46,522 bases of DNA, from positions 1 to 46,522 of the forward strand of contig CAUJJL010000120.1 in NCBI GenBank assembly GCA_963205455.1. The letters are read 5' to 3'. The translations under genes and the position numbers were made by a program. This document shows positions 25,447-33,812 of the stretch, one piece after another. The DNA comes from Verrucomicrobiota bacterium (GTDB taxonomy: Bacteria > Verrucomicrobiota > Verrucomicrobiia > Opitutales > Opitutaceae). Within the stretch, counting starts at the first letter, position 1, and each line of letters begins with the position of its first letter. The notes beneath the pieces are model-generated. The model was not told the origin of the DNA and searched no databases. It was given only the letters and a program-made list of their open reading frames with translations.

Positions 25447-25932
25447 ATGAAAACCAGCGAAGGTTATCAACTCATTACTCCCGGCGATCTCTTTTGGAGG
25501 CCGTCGAATCTGATGAAGATCCCGAATGCGGATTACCTGGAGCGCACCCGAAGCGAGAAGATGGGAGCCAGACTCTGGCGCCTGCCACCCAGGAGTGCGA
25601 ATACGCTCCATCGTCACATCCGCGCCGAGGAGTTCTATTTCGTGCTGGAAGGAACCGGTCGCATGCGCGTGGGAGAGGCGACGCTGACGGTGCCGCGTCA
25701 TGGGGGCGTCTGGGTGTGTCCCGAACTCCTGCGGCAGGTATTCAACGATACGGATGAGGATGTGCTGTGGCTGATCTTTGGCGCGCCGGAGGAATTGGAG
25801 TTCCTGCAGGGATCAAAATCCAAAATGGATCTTTCACTGATCTATCCGACCGATCCCACGCAATTGCCAAAGGAGCTGTCCGGAGCAACCTGGCCCCCGG
25901 AGGAGTCCGCCCCGGGCGGGAAGGGCGGATAA
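25447..25932 (+). CDS. Cupin-domain protein
   Basis: A 161-residue single cupin of the cupin_2 type. Motif 1 reads LHRHIRAEEFYFVLEGTGRMRVG, with the His-x-His and Glu metal ligands; motif 2 is around VPRHGGVWVCPELLRQVFND. A proline-rich tail follows the barrel. Such proteins bind a metal and small sugars or acids, and may be isomerases, dioxygenases or binding proteins; nothing here decides which. It is divergent from the copper ATPase gene and 153 bp before the LacI regulator. Confidence 0.85.
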   Translation: MKTSEGYQLITPGDLFWRPSNLMKIPNADYLERTRSEKMGARLWRLPPRSANTLHRHIRAEEFYFVLEGTGRMRVGEATLTVPRHGGVWVCPELLRQVFNDTDEDVLWLIFGAPEELEFLQGSKSKMDLSLIYPTDPTQLPKELSGATWPPEESAPGGKGG

Positions 25933-26054
25933 TTCGTCGCGGTGGCGGTCAATCCGGCAGCAGTTCGACATGTGTAGTTGATAGCCTGATACAGATTTCA
26001 TTGTCAGGATACGGAATGAACTCATGACTTGCGGCAGGGTCTGCTCGCCGGCAC

Positions 26055-26073
26055 GGTTGCCGTTTAGGCAGCC
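26055..26073 (+). promoter_or_regulatory. Imperfect palindrome before the LacI gene, candidate operator
   Basis: GGTTGCC and GGCAGCC form near-perfect arms around GTTTA, ending 12 bases before the LacI-family start codon. The left part, GGTTGCCGT, resembles GGTTACCGT upstream of the TonB receptor gene. An autoregulatory site is possible; the evidence is weak. Confidence 0.3.
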
Positions 26074-26085
26074 TATCCCAACCCC

Positions 26086-27147
26086 ATGAGCGTCCGACGA
26101 ATTGCCAGCATCGCAAAGGTATCGCATGCCGCCGTCTCTATGGCCTTGCGGGATAGTCCGAAGATCTCCCCGGCCGTGAAGGCTCGCATCCGGAAGATCG
26201 CGCGCAGCATGGGGTATCGCCCCAATGCAAAGATCAGGGAGCTCATGACGCAGGTGAGCCAGAGCAAGGCGGGAAGATTCCAGGCCTGTTTTGGGGTCAT
26301 CTCTCTTTATGACACCGAGCGGCCCTGGGAGCAGTCATTGCACCTCTCGCGGATGTATGGAGGGATGGCGAGGCGCGCGGAAGAGCTTGGCTACCGGCTT
26401 GATCCCCTGTGGCTGAAGGCCCCCGGCATGTCTTTCAGGCGGGCCCGAGAAATTCTTGAGGCACGAGGTATCGAAGGTTTGCTTTGTTTTGGAAGCCCTG
26501 AATTCGGCGCCCGGTTTCCGGTGGAACTGGAGGGATTTGCGATCGTGACGCAGGGCCTGAGCATTGGAGTCCCGATGCATCGCGTGATCAGCGATGGATA
26601 TTCAGACACTTGGAATGCGCTGGATCGTGTCCACCTGCGCGGCTATCGGCGCCCTGGGCTCGTGTTGGGACTCTACGAGGACCAACGGAACCGGCACGCT
26701 AACGCGAGCGCCTACCTCGGCTGGTGCGAACAAATGATGCCATCGGCCGGGAGAGTCCCTATTCTTCGGATCGATCAGGTTGACGTGGATCAGCTTGGCA
26801 CATGGCTGCACTGCCACAGGCCGGATGCGGTGATATTTGACCATCACTATTCGATGATCGAGCCATTCAAGGCGGCTCTCCAGCGGTTGGGCTTCAGCCC
26901 GCCCGGCAGGCTTGGTGTGGCTGTGATCTCACAGATTGTCCGCGGAATGGGTTTTGCCGGGATGGAAGAAAATCAACAATTGATGGGCGCCTGGTTGGTC
27001 GAGCTCCTTGCGGGTCGGATTGTAAACCGCGATTTTGGACTGCCAACACAGGCCCGTGTCGAGATGGTGGAGAGCCGGTGGATTCCTGGCGAATCGCTGC
27101 CTCAGGTGAGGGGCTCGCGCAGACGAACTGACCAAGAGCACACTTGA
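26086..27147 (+). CDS. LacI/GalR-family transcriptional regulator
   Basis: A 353-residue regulator. Residues 1-48 form the LacI DNA-binding head (VRRIASIAKVSHAAVSMALR, then ISPAVKARIRKIARSMGYRP), including the hinge region. The rest is a periplasmic-binding-protein-like ligand domain (EGLLCFGSPEF, then RRPGLVLGLYEDQRNRHANA, PDAVIFDHH). The ATG at 26086 starts directly on the helix-turn-helix. It precedes the TonB receptor and the amino-sugar genes on the same strand, which makes it the likely local controller; the effector would be a sugar released from the target glycan. Confidence 0.9.
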   Translation: MSVRRIASIAKVSHAAVSMALRDSPKISPAVKARIRKIARSMGYRPNAKIRELMTQVSQSKAGRFQACFGVISLYDTERPWEQSLHLSRMYGGMARRAEELGYRLDPLWLKAPGMSFRRAREILEARGIEGLLCFGSPEFGARFPVELEGFAIVTQGLSIGVPMHRVISDGYSDTWNALDRVHLRGYRRPGLVLGLYEDQRNRHANASAYLGWCEQMMPSAGRVPILRIDQVDVDQLGTWLHCHRPDAVIFDHHYSMIEPFKAALQRLGFSPPGRLGVAVISQIVRGMGFAGMEENQQLMGAWLVELLAGRIVNRDFGLPTQARVEMVESRWIPGESLPQVRGSRRRTDQEHT

Positions 27148-27187
27148 GACAGGCCCGAGGATATGGGCGTACCGTTCATGCAGGATT

Positions 27188-27201
27188 GGTTACCGTCAAC
27201 C
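27188..27201 (+). promoter_or_regulatory. GGTTACCGTCAACC, candidate LacI-type operator
   Basis: The 14-mer is a partial palindrome (GGTT..CG..AACC) with the central CG typical of LacI-family sites. It lies 133 bases upstream of the TonB receptor gene start, in the only sizeable gap between the regulator and the sugar genes. Confidence 0.35.
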
Positions 27202-27304
27202 TTCGTGGACTTTGCAGTCGATGAAGTCGACGTCCATTCCTTCATCGCATCCACTCCGCCCGGGCACACGCTCCCTTTTCCTGAAGCCTGTGTCCGGATT
27301 TCCA

Positions 27305-27313
27305 CCCCCCCCC
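27305..27313 (+). repeat. Run of nine C residues upstream of the TonB receptor gene
   Basis: A C9 homopolymer ends 20 bases before the receptor ATG at 27334, in the probable 5' leader. Such tracts change length by slippage and could alter expression of the receptor gene. Confidence 0.6.
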
Positions 27314-27333
27314 ATCACAAGGCTACAAATAGC

Positions 27334-30300
27334 ATGAATACCCGCATTGCCAGGCAATCGGCCCTGCATCTTGTCCGATCATTCCTCCTCGTGGTCCTCA
27401 GCGGCCTCATATTCACCACGCCAGCCTTCGCTGCTCCCGGCGACGGCATCATTGAGGGACGTGTGTTGAACGCGGCGACCGGCGACTATCTCATGAACGC
27501 CCGGGTAGTTGTCCCGGGGCAGCCGGAAGAGCTTAGCAACAACTACGGTGAGTACCGAGTCTCAAACGTCCCGGCAGGCATGACCACCATCCGTGTCCTC
27601 TATACTGGGTTGCCTACGCAGTCAGTCGTGGTCGATGTGAAGCCGGGCGAGGTGGTTCGGGGTGACGTCGTATTCGGCGCCGGTGTATCCGGAGATGTAG
27701 TGACTCTTGAACAGTTCACTGTAAGCGATACCCGGGAAATCGATGCCCGGACGATTGCCATCAATGAGCAGCGGTATTCCCCAAATTTGAAGAACGTCGT
27801 ATCTACAGACGAGTTTGGCGCGGTGACCGAGGGGAATGTGGGCGAATTCGCGAAGTGGCTGCCAGGCGTTACCGTCGATTACAATGCGGCAGATGCCCGG
27901 ACAATTTCGATCCGAGGATTGCCTTCGAGTACGACACCGGTGTCGGTTGACGGCAACCGGATGGCGAGCGCTGCATCGTCCTCGGCCACCCGCGTCTTTG
28001 AACTCGAGCAGGTATCCATCAACAACATTTCCCGTGTGGAGGTCACCAAGGTGCCCACGCCCGATAGTCCCGCAGATGCTCTTGGTGGTGCGATCAATCT
28101 CGTGAGCAGGAGTGCGTTCGAACGCTCGCGTCCGGTATTCAACTACCGTGCCTACACCAGCGTGAACAGCGCCGAGTTTTCGCTGAAAAAGACTCCCGGA
28201 CCCAAGCGCGAGCCAACACGCAAGGTGACGCCCGGCATGGACTTCACGTACATTCGTCCGGTGAGCAAGAACTTCGGCTTTGCGATCAACGGGCTCTATT
28301 CCGAGCAGTTCAATCCGCAGTTCCGGTCGCAGAGGCAGTGGGCCAGCTCCGGCTTGGGCGTGGCGAACGTACCCCCGGACAATCCCTACCTTGCGCGCTG
28401 GCTGGTGCAGGACGCTCCAAAGTTCACCCGCCGCTATTCCATTGGATCCACGATTGACTGGCGATTTGCCCCGGAGGACGTGCTTTCGTTTGGCATCCAG
28501 TACAACGATTACGATGCCAATTTTGGAGGCTCGAATATCCAGTGGGATGTGGGCAGCACCCCGACCTGGGGATCAACCTTCACACAAGGTCGCACGAATG
28601 TCGGCTCGAATACGATTGGTACGAATTACCGTCACAAGTACGGGAACACCGTGATGCCGACCCTGACATGGCGGCACAATGGCAGGGTATGGAAGATGGA
28701 GGCAGGAGCAGCGTATTCGCGATCGGAGAATCACTACCGCGACATCGGCGACGGTTTCTGGGAGAACGTCCAGCTTACGCAGGCCTCGCAAACGATCCGG
28801 TTTGACGACATCAATGCTGTACGTCCCGGCAAAGTCACCAATAGCGGTGCTCCTTTTTCGCTGGCCAGCTACAGGATAAGGACCGCACGTTCGAGTCAGA
28901 ACGACTCCGTTGACACGATCCGCAGTGCGCGTGCGAACGTCACCCGGGGCTTCGAGGGTAAGGTGCCGCTGACACTCAAGGCCGGCCTTGACGTGCGTGA
29001 GAACCGACGCGATATCCGCTATCCGCAACGCACCTGGACTTTCGTTGGCCCGGATGGAGTTGCCAACTCGGCCGACGACACTGCCGGTGCCTATGTTGAC
29101 AAGGCCTGGCTGGGTACGAGTTCCCCCTATGGCCTTCCTGTTGTGCAGTGGCCGGATGTTTACGCGCTGCATGATCTTTTTGTCAGCAAGCCGAATTATT
29201 TCTCCCTGAACCAGACGGGCGCGAGCGGTTCCATCGCCACAGAGGCCAACAACTCGCAGCTGATCGTCGAACGGGTGAGCTCCCTCTACTTGCGGGCAGA
29301 CACGCGGCTCCTGGCGAACCGATTGTGGCTCGTGGCCGGTGCACGGTATGAAAAGACCGAGGACAGTGGTGAGGGGGTGCTCTCCGATCCGACGGCTATT
29401 TATCGCAGGAATCCCGACGGAAGTTTTGTGATGCAAGGAGGCAGCCGGGTGCTGATCACGACGGATCCCCTGGAGCAGGCGCGTCTCATTTACAAGGAGC
29501 GCGGAACACATGTCAGCAAGGATTACGGCACGATGCATCCGAGCCTCAATGCCACCTACAATCTCGGTGAGAACCTCATCTTTCGCGCCGGCTACGCCCG
29601 CACCCTTGGCCGGCCGAATTTCAACTTTATCGTTCCAGGATCCAGGGTGGTCGAACCGACAACATCTAACCCGAATGGCACCATCACGATCAACAACACG
29701 GCACTCAAGCCGTGGCTGGCCGATTCGTTTGACCTTGCGGTGGAGTACTACCTGAAGCCCCAAGGCGTGGTTTCGGTCGGCGTATTCCGGAAGGATTTCA
29801 GCAATTTCTTCGGACGACTGACCACGGAAGGAACGGCTGATGTCCTGGAAAGCTACGGTTTGGATCCCGTGAATTTTCTTGGATACGATATCATCACGAT
29901 GATGAATGTTGGCGATGCGCGGGTCACCGGTGTCGATTTCAATTACAGCCAGAAGCTCGGTTTCCTGCCTGGGCGGCTGAATGGACTCTCGGTGTTTGGC
30001 AACGTGACCTCCCTTCACCTTGTCGGGGCGAACACAGCGGACTTCACAAACTTTACCCGACGGCAAATTAACTTCGGTATCGCTTACAGCTTGAAGAAGC
30101 TTTCCATGAATCTCAAATGGAATTACCGTGGGCGGCAGCGTGGTTCGCTTCAAGCGGGCTCTGGCATCGGGCCAAACACGTATGAATGGACCGCACCCCG
30201 CCTCCAGGTAGATGCTGACGTCACCTATGCCTTTCGCCCTTGGCTCGGCTTCTTTGTCGCGGTTCGCAACCTGACCAAGGACAATCTGATATTTCAGCGC

Positions 30301-30390
30301 TACGGCCCAGCGACACCAAAGTATGCATGGGGTTTCCGGGATGAGGACTACGGAGCTCAGTGGACGTTTGGAGTCAGGGGCCGGTTCTGA
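27334..30390 (+). CDS. TonB-dependent outer-membrane receptor with carboxypeptidase-regulatory N-domain
   Basis: A 1018-residue outer-membrane transporter for large substrates, powered by TonB. A signal peptide ends near residue 33 (TTPAFA). A CarboxypepD_reg-like domain follows (about 38-115: IEGRVLNAATGDYLMNARVV), then a conserved LEQFTVSDTREI segment, a plug domain (NVVSTDEFGAVTEGNVGEFA, then ISIRGLPSSTTPVSVDGNRM), and a long barrel ending WTFGVRGRF with the usual terminal phenylalanine. This arrangement is typical of the many sugar-related receptors of Opitutaceae. ATG at 27334 is chosen for the signal peptide; the frame is open 170 bases further upstream. It leads the amino-sugar genes, with 16 bp to the next gene. 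Confidence 0.92.
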   Translation: MNTRIARQSALHLVRSFLLVVLSGLIFTTPAFAAPGDGIIEGRVLNAATGDYLMNARVVVPGQPEELSNNYGEYRVSNVPAGMTTIRVLYTGLPTQSVVVDVKPGEVVRGDVVFGAGVSGDVVTLEQFTVSDTREIDARTIAINEQRYSPNLKNVVSTDEFGAVTEGNVGEFAKWLPGVTVDYNAADARTISIRGLPSSTTPVSVDGNRMASAASSSATRVFELEQVSINNISRVEVTKVPTPDSPADALGGAINLVSRSAFERSRPVFNYRAYTSVNSAEFSLKKTPGPKREPTRKVTPGMDFTYIRPVSKNFGFAINGLYSEQFNPQFRSQRQWASSGLGVANVPPDNPYLARWLVQDAPKFTRRYSIGSTIDWRFAPEDVLSFGIQYNDYDANFGGSNIQWDVGSTPTWGSTFTQGRTNVGSNTIGTNYRHKYGNTVMPTLTWRHNGRVWKMEAGAAYSRSENHYRDIGDGFWENVQLTQASQTIRFDDINAVRPGKVTNSGAPFSLASYRIRTARSSQNDSVDTIRSARANVTRGFEGKVPLTLKAGLDVRENRRDIRYPQRTWTFVGPDGVANSADDTAGAYVDKAWLGTSSPYGLPVVQWPDVYALHDLFVSKPNYFSLNQTGASGSIATEANNSQLIVERVSSLYLRADTRLLANRLWLVAGARYEKTEDSGEGVLSDPTAIYRRNPDGSFVMQGGSRVLITTDPLEQARLIYKERGTHVSKDYGTMHPSLNATYNLGENLIFRAGYARTLGRPNFNFIVPGSRVVEPTTSNPNGTITINNTALKPWLADSFDLAVEYYLKPQGVVSVGVFRKDFSNFFGRLTTEGTADVLESYGLDPVNFLGYDIITMMNVGDARVTGVDFNYSQKLGFLPGRLNGLSVFGNVTSLHLVGANTADFTNFTRRQINFGIAYSLKKLSMNLKWNYRGRQRGSLQAGSGIGPNTYEWTAPRLQVDADVTYAFRPWLGFFVAVRNLTKDNLIFQRYGPATPKYAWGFRDEDYGAQWTFGVRGRF

Positions 30391-30406
30391 TTCGCACCAT
30401 CCTATC

Positions 30407-31633
30407 ATGTCCATTCCAGATCCGGCACTGCCTGCTCCTCCGCCACGATTCAAGTCGGTCGATGTCCTGCGGGGCTTCGATATGTTCTGGATCATTGGTG
30501 GGGCGGGCATCGCCCGGGCACTCGGAAAGATGGACCAGAATGCGGTTACCGGCTTCATTACTGGACAGCTCACGCACAACGATTGGGAAGGACTGCATTT
30601 TTACGACGTCATCTACCCCCTGTTTCTTTTTCTGGTCGGCTTTTCGATCGCCTTTTCCATCGACAAGCACCGCGGCGAACACTCGCGCGTGGTTACGGTG
30701 CGCCGGATCCTGCGTCGCGGACTCATGCTCTTTGTTTTTGGTTTCGTCTATCATGGCGGTTTCGCTGCGAAGTGGCCAGACGTACGATTTTCCGGCGTGC
30801 TGCAGATGATCGCGGCCTGCTACGTCATTGCCGCCATCATGTATCTGTATTTTGGACCGAAATGGCGAAGGATTGCGGGAATGGCGGCAGGTTTGCTGGT
30901 CGCCTATTGGGCGTTGCTTACGTTTGCGCCATTTCCGGATGTGGTGCTCGATCGTGCGAGCCTTGATCGCCTGGCGACGCAGGCGGGCTCCCGTGATCCG
31001 GCGGCTATTCTGGCACTCGTGCCGGGAAGACAGACTGGGGTGTACGATGCGGGTTACAATTTCAGCAATTTTGTCGATTACCGCTACCTGCCGGGAAAGA
31101 AGGTCAACGTCTATTACGAATCGCAGGGAATCTTGAGCCCGTTTGGCGCCACGGTGATCTGCCTGGCTGGGATTCTGGCGGCACTCTGGTTGCGGCGGGA
31201 AGACATTTTGCCGAGGCGCAAGGCAGCGTGGCTGGCGGTGGCAGGTGTCGTGGCCATTGCGCTGGGGTTGTTGTGGAGCCTTCAGTTCCCGGTGGTGAAA
31301 AAGCTTTGGACCTCCTCGTTCTGCCTGGTCACAAGCGGTATTTCCGCGCTCATGCTTGCGGGATTCTATCTGGTGGTCGACGTCTGGCGGATTGACCGAT
31401 GGTGTGCTCCCTTTCTCTGGCTCGGCACGAATTCGATCACGATCTATCTCGGCTATGAGCTCATCCGCTTTGATAGGATCAGTGAACGTTTGATTGGAGC
31501 GGATTTTCGGGCGTATCTGGACGCACACCTCGCCCGAGGGGCGGGTGCGTTGCTTCAGGCGCTCGTTGGACTTGCGCTCGCACTGGCACTGGTACGATTC
31601 CTCTACAATCGCCGGATATTCCTGCGGGTTTGA
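30407..31633 (+). CDS. DUF5009/NagX-like multi-pass membrane protein
   Basis: A 408-residue inner-membrane protein with about ten membrane spans. The N-terminal SVDVLRGFDMFWIIGGAGI carries the RGxD-type signature of the acyltransferase-3/heparan N-acetyltransferase-related group (DUF5009, NagX). LHFYDVIYPLFLFLVGFSIAF and WLGTNSITIYLGYELI are further conserved blocks. Relatives lie in chitin and N-acetylglucosamine gene clusters and have been proposed to transport or acetylate amino sugars; the true role is unsettled. It is directly followed by nagB, which fits an amino-sugar role here. Confidence 0.82.
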   Translation: MSIPDPALPAPPPRFKSVDVLRGFDMFWIIGGAGIARALGKMDQNAVTGFITGQLTHNDWEGLHFYDVIYPLFLFLVGFSIAFSIDKHRGEHSRVVTVRRILRRGLMLFVFGFVYHGGFAAKWPDVRFSGVLQMIAACYVIAAIMYLYFGPKWRRIAGMAAGLLVAYWALLTFAPFPDVVLDRASLDRLATQAGSRDPAAILALVPGRQTGVYDAGYNFSNFVDYRYLPGKKVNVYYESQGILSPFGATVICLAGILAALWLRREDILPRRKAAWLAVAGVVAIALGLLWSLQFPVVKKLWTSSFCLVTSGISALMLAGFYLVVDVWRIDRWCAPFLWLGTNSITIYLGYELIRFDRISERLIGADFRAYLDAHLARGAGALLQALVGLALALALVRFLYNRRIFLRV

Positions 31634-31670
31634 TCCACAGCGCGACGGGTGCGGTGACCTTACCTATTTC

Positions 31671-32462
31671 ATGATTGCACAGCCTGTACAGCGTTTTTTG
31701 GTTGAAAGCCTATCCGTCGAGGTGCACCCGACAGCCCGGGCCCTCGGACAAGCTGCTGCGCGCGCGGCGGCTTCCTATTTACGCGATGTGTGCGACCAGC
31801 AGGGTGCGGCTCGTGTCATTTTTGCCTGCGCTCCTTCCCAGGACGCGTTTTTCGCCGCGCTCGTGCGGCCGGAAGTCTGTGGCACGGCAGTGGACTGGAG
31901 AAAGGTGACGGCGTTTCACATGGATGACTACCTAGGGCTGAAGGCAGATCATCCCCAGAGCTTTCGATCCTATCTCAATACCCATTTCCTCTCCCGCGTG
32001 GAAATTGGACGCTTTTTCCCCCTTGAGGCCGACGATGCCGACTGTGGGGCTGCCTGTGCACGCTATACGGAACTACTACGAGCAGCTCCCATAGATCTCG
32101 TCTGCATGGGAGTGGGGGAGAATGGACATATTGCCTTCAACGATCCGCCTGTTGCCGATTTTGACGACCCGGAGTGGGTCAAGGTTGTGGAACTGGATGA
32201 GGCGTGCAGACAGCAGCAGGTCAATGACGGCTGCTTCCCGAGCATCGGTGATGTGCCCAGGCGTGCAATCACACTGACCATTCCGAATTTCCGGCAGGCG
32301 CGCCGATTGAGCATCCACGTGCATGGGTTACGCAAGGCTACGGCGATCCGTGCGGCGTTGCGTGGGCCCCTTACCGCGGCATGTCCTGCTTCGATCCTGT
32401 GTACTCATCCGCAAGCGACGCTGTATCTCGACAGGGATGCCGCTTCAGAATCACTTCCCTGA
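31671..32462 (+). CDS. nagB: Glucosamine-6-phosphate deaminase
   Basis: A 263-residue NagB, converting glucosamine 6-phosphate to fructose 6-phosphate and ammonia in the cytoplasm. It has VTAFHMDDYLGL with the catalytic aspartates, MGVGENGHIAFNDPP with the catalytic histidine, and RRAITLTIPNFRQA. The lid and C-terminal segments match the standard length of about 260. ATG at 31671 is 37 bp after the NagX-like gene. With NagA downstream it provides the last two steps of N-acetylglucosamine 6-phosphate breakdown; no GlcNAc kinase is present in the window. Confidence 0.9.
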   Translation: MIAQPVQRFLVESLSVEVHPTARALGQAAARAAASYLRDVCDQQGAARVIFACAPSQDAFFAALVRPEVCGTAVDWRKVTAFHMDDYLGLKADHPQSFRSYLNTHFLSRVEIGRFFPLEADDADCGAACARYTELLRAAPIDLVCMGVGENGHIAFNDPPVADFDDPEWVKVVELDEACRQQQVNDGCFPSIGDVPRRAITLTIPNFRQARRLSIHVHGLRKATAIRAALRGPLTAACPASILCTHPQATLYLDRDAASESLP

Positions 32463-32519
32463 CGTGCCTCGGACCGAAGCAATCTGTTCCGACAAATGGC
32501 AGACCGCCCTCTCTTAACA

Positions 32520-33779
32520 ATGAAAAGAAAACTGTCGGGCCTCCGCTGGTATGTTGCAGGAATGTTATGCCTTGCGACGGGATTGAACTATCTGGATCGG
32601 CAGTCCCTGTCGGTGCTGGCGGGAACAATCAAGAGCGAGTTGAATATTTCCACAGTCGAGTATTCCTACATCACATCGGCGTTCCTTGTCAGTTACATGA
32701 TCATGTACGCGGTGAGCGGTCGGTTGGTCGACAGGCTTGGAACCAGGCACTCATTCACGGTCTTTGTTTCGGCGTGGTCCGTTGCCAGTGCCCTCCATGC
32801 GCTGGCGCACACCGCCATGCATTTCACGATTTTCCGGTTTCTCCTTGGGGCGACGGAGCCGGCAAACTTTCCGGCGGGCATCAAGGCATGCTCTGAATGG
32901 TTTCCGGTTCGGGAACGGGCACTGGCAGTGGGGATCTTCAACTCAGGCTCTGCCATCGGTGCAGCCGTGGCAGCGCCCCTGATATCATGGATTGCGCTCA
33001 CCTGGGGCTGGAGATCAGCGTTCCTGCTTGGGGGAGCCCTCGGGGTGATTTGGGTGCTGGGATGGATTCTCTTTTATCGGCGTCCGGAAGAGCATCCGAG
33101 CCTCTCTTCCCAGGAACTCGCGTGGATCAAGGCAGGCGACAAGGAGAATGACTTCCGGTCGCCGCCATCGGTCGGCCGCCTGCTGCGCATGAAGGAGACA
33201 TGGGGGTGCGTACTGGCAAGGGCGCTGACAGATCCTATTTCGTACTTCTTCATTTTTTGGACACCGCTCTTCCTGCAGCAGGAGAGAGGCTTTGATCTGG
33301 CCGCCATCGGCAAATACAGCTGGATTCCGTTTGTCGCTCTGGCGTTCGGGAACCTCGCCGGCGGCATGGTGCCCCGCCAGCTGATGCGTCGCAACTGGTC
33401 GCTCAACCGCGCCCGCAAGACTGTGATGGCGACGGTTTCCATCATTATTCCCGCATGTTGCCTGGCAGTCACCTCGGTACCGAATGCCACGACGGCAATC
33501 ACGGCGATCAGCGTGGCGATGTTCTGCCATGCCGCCTGGGCGAACATGACCCTGCCCGCGGAAGTATTTCCCAAACGCGCGGTCGGTTCCGTTTCGGGCT
33601 TTGGAGGCGCGCTGGGTGCGCTTGTGGGTGCCGGCACGACGATCGCGATTGGATGGACGGTCGAAAAGATCTCGTTTGTGCCGGTGTTCATGGTGGTCGC
33701 CATTCTGCCACTGACCGCATTCCTGCTCGTCTGCGCACTGGTCAGGAACCTTGGGGTCATTCGGGAAATCTCCGATTGA
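32520..33779 (+). CDS. MFS transporter of the anion:cation symporter type (hexuronate-like)
   Basis: A 419-residue major-facilitator transporter with 12 predicted spans. LNYLDRQSLSVLAG in the first span, GRLVDRLGTRHSF after the second, and GATEPANFPAGIKACSEWFP in the fourth to fifth region are the pattern of the ACS family (ExuT, GudP, sialate and hexuronate carriers). A long central loop follows FYRRPEEHPSLSS. Import of uronic acids or sugar acids is the best guess and fits the lyase gene nearby. ATG at 32520 is chosen; ATG at 32496 is equally possible, as neither has a clear ribosome-binding site. Confidence 0.85.
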   Translation: MKRKLSGLRWYVAGMLCLATGLNYLDRQSLSVLAGTIKSELNISTVEYSYITSAFLVSYMIMYAVSGRLVDRLGTRHSFTVFVSAWSVASALHALAHTAMHFTIFRFLLGATEPANFPAGIKACSEWFPVRERALAVGIFNSGSAIGAAVAAPLISWIALTWGWRSAFLLGGALGVIWVLGWILFYRRPEEHPSLSSQELAWIKAGDKENDFRSPPSVGRLLRMKETWGCVLARALTDPISYFFIFWTPLFLQQERGFDLAAIGKYSWIPFVALAFGNLAGGMVPRQLMRRNWSLNRARKTVMATVSIIIPACCLAVTSVPNATTAITAISVAMFCHAAWANMTLPAEVFPKRAVGSVSGFGGALGALVGAGTTIAIGWTVEKISFVPVFMVVAILPLTAFLLVCALVRNLGVIREISD

Positions 33780-33812
33780 TCTCCGCCACGGGCCGTCACT
33801 TTCGCATCCCCC

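Noticed and set aside
28573..30579. 668-codon minus-strand frame opposite the TonB receptor
   Set aside because: Composition is typical of a shadow frame and the plus strand encodes the full receptor barrel.
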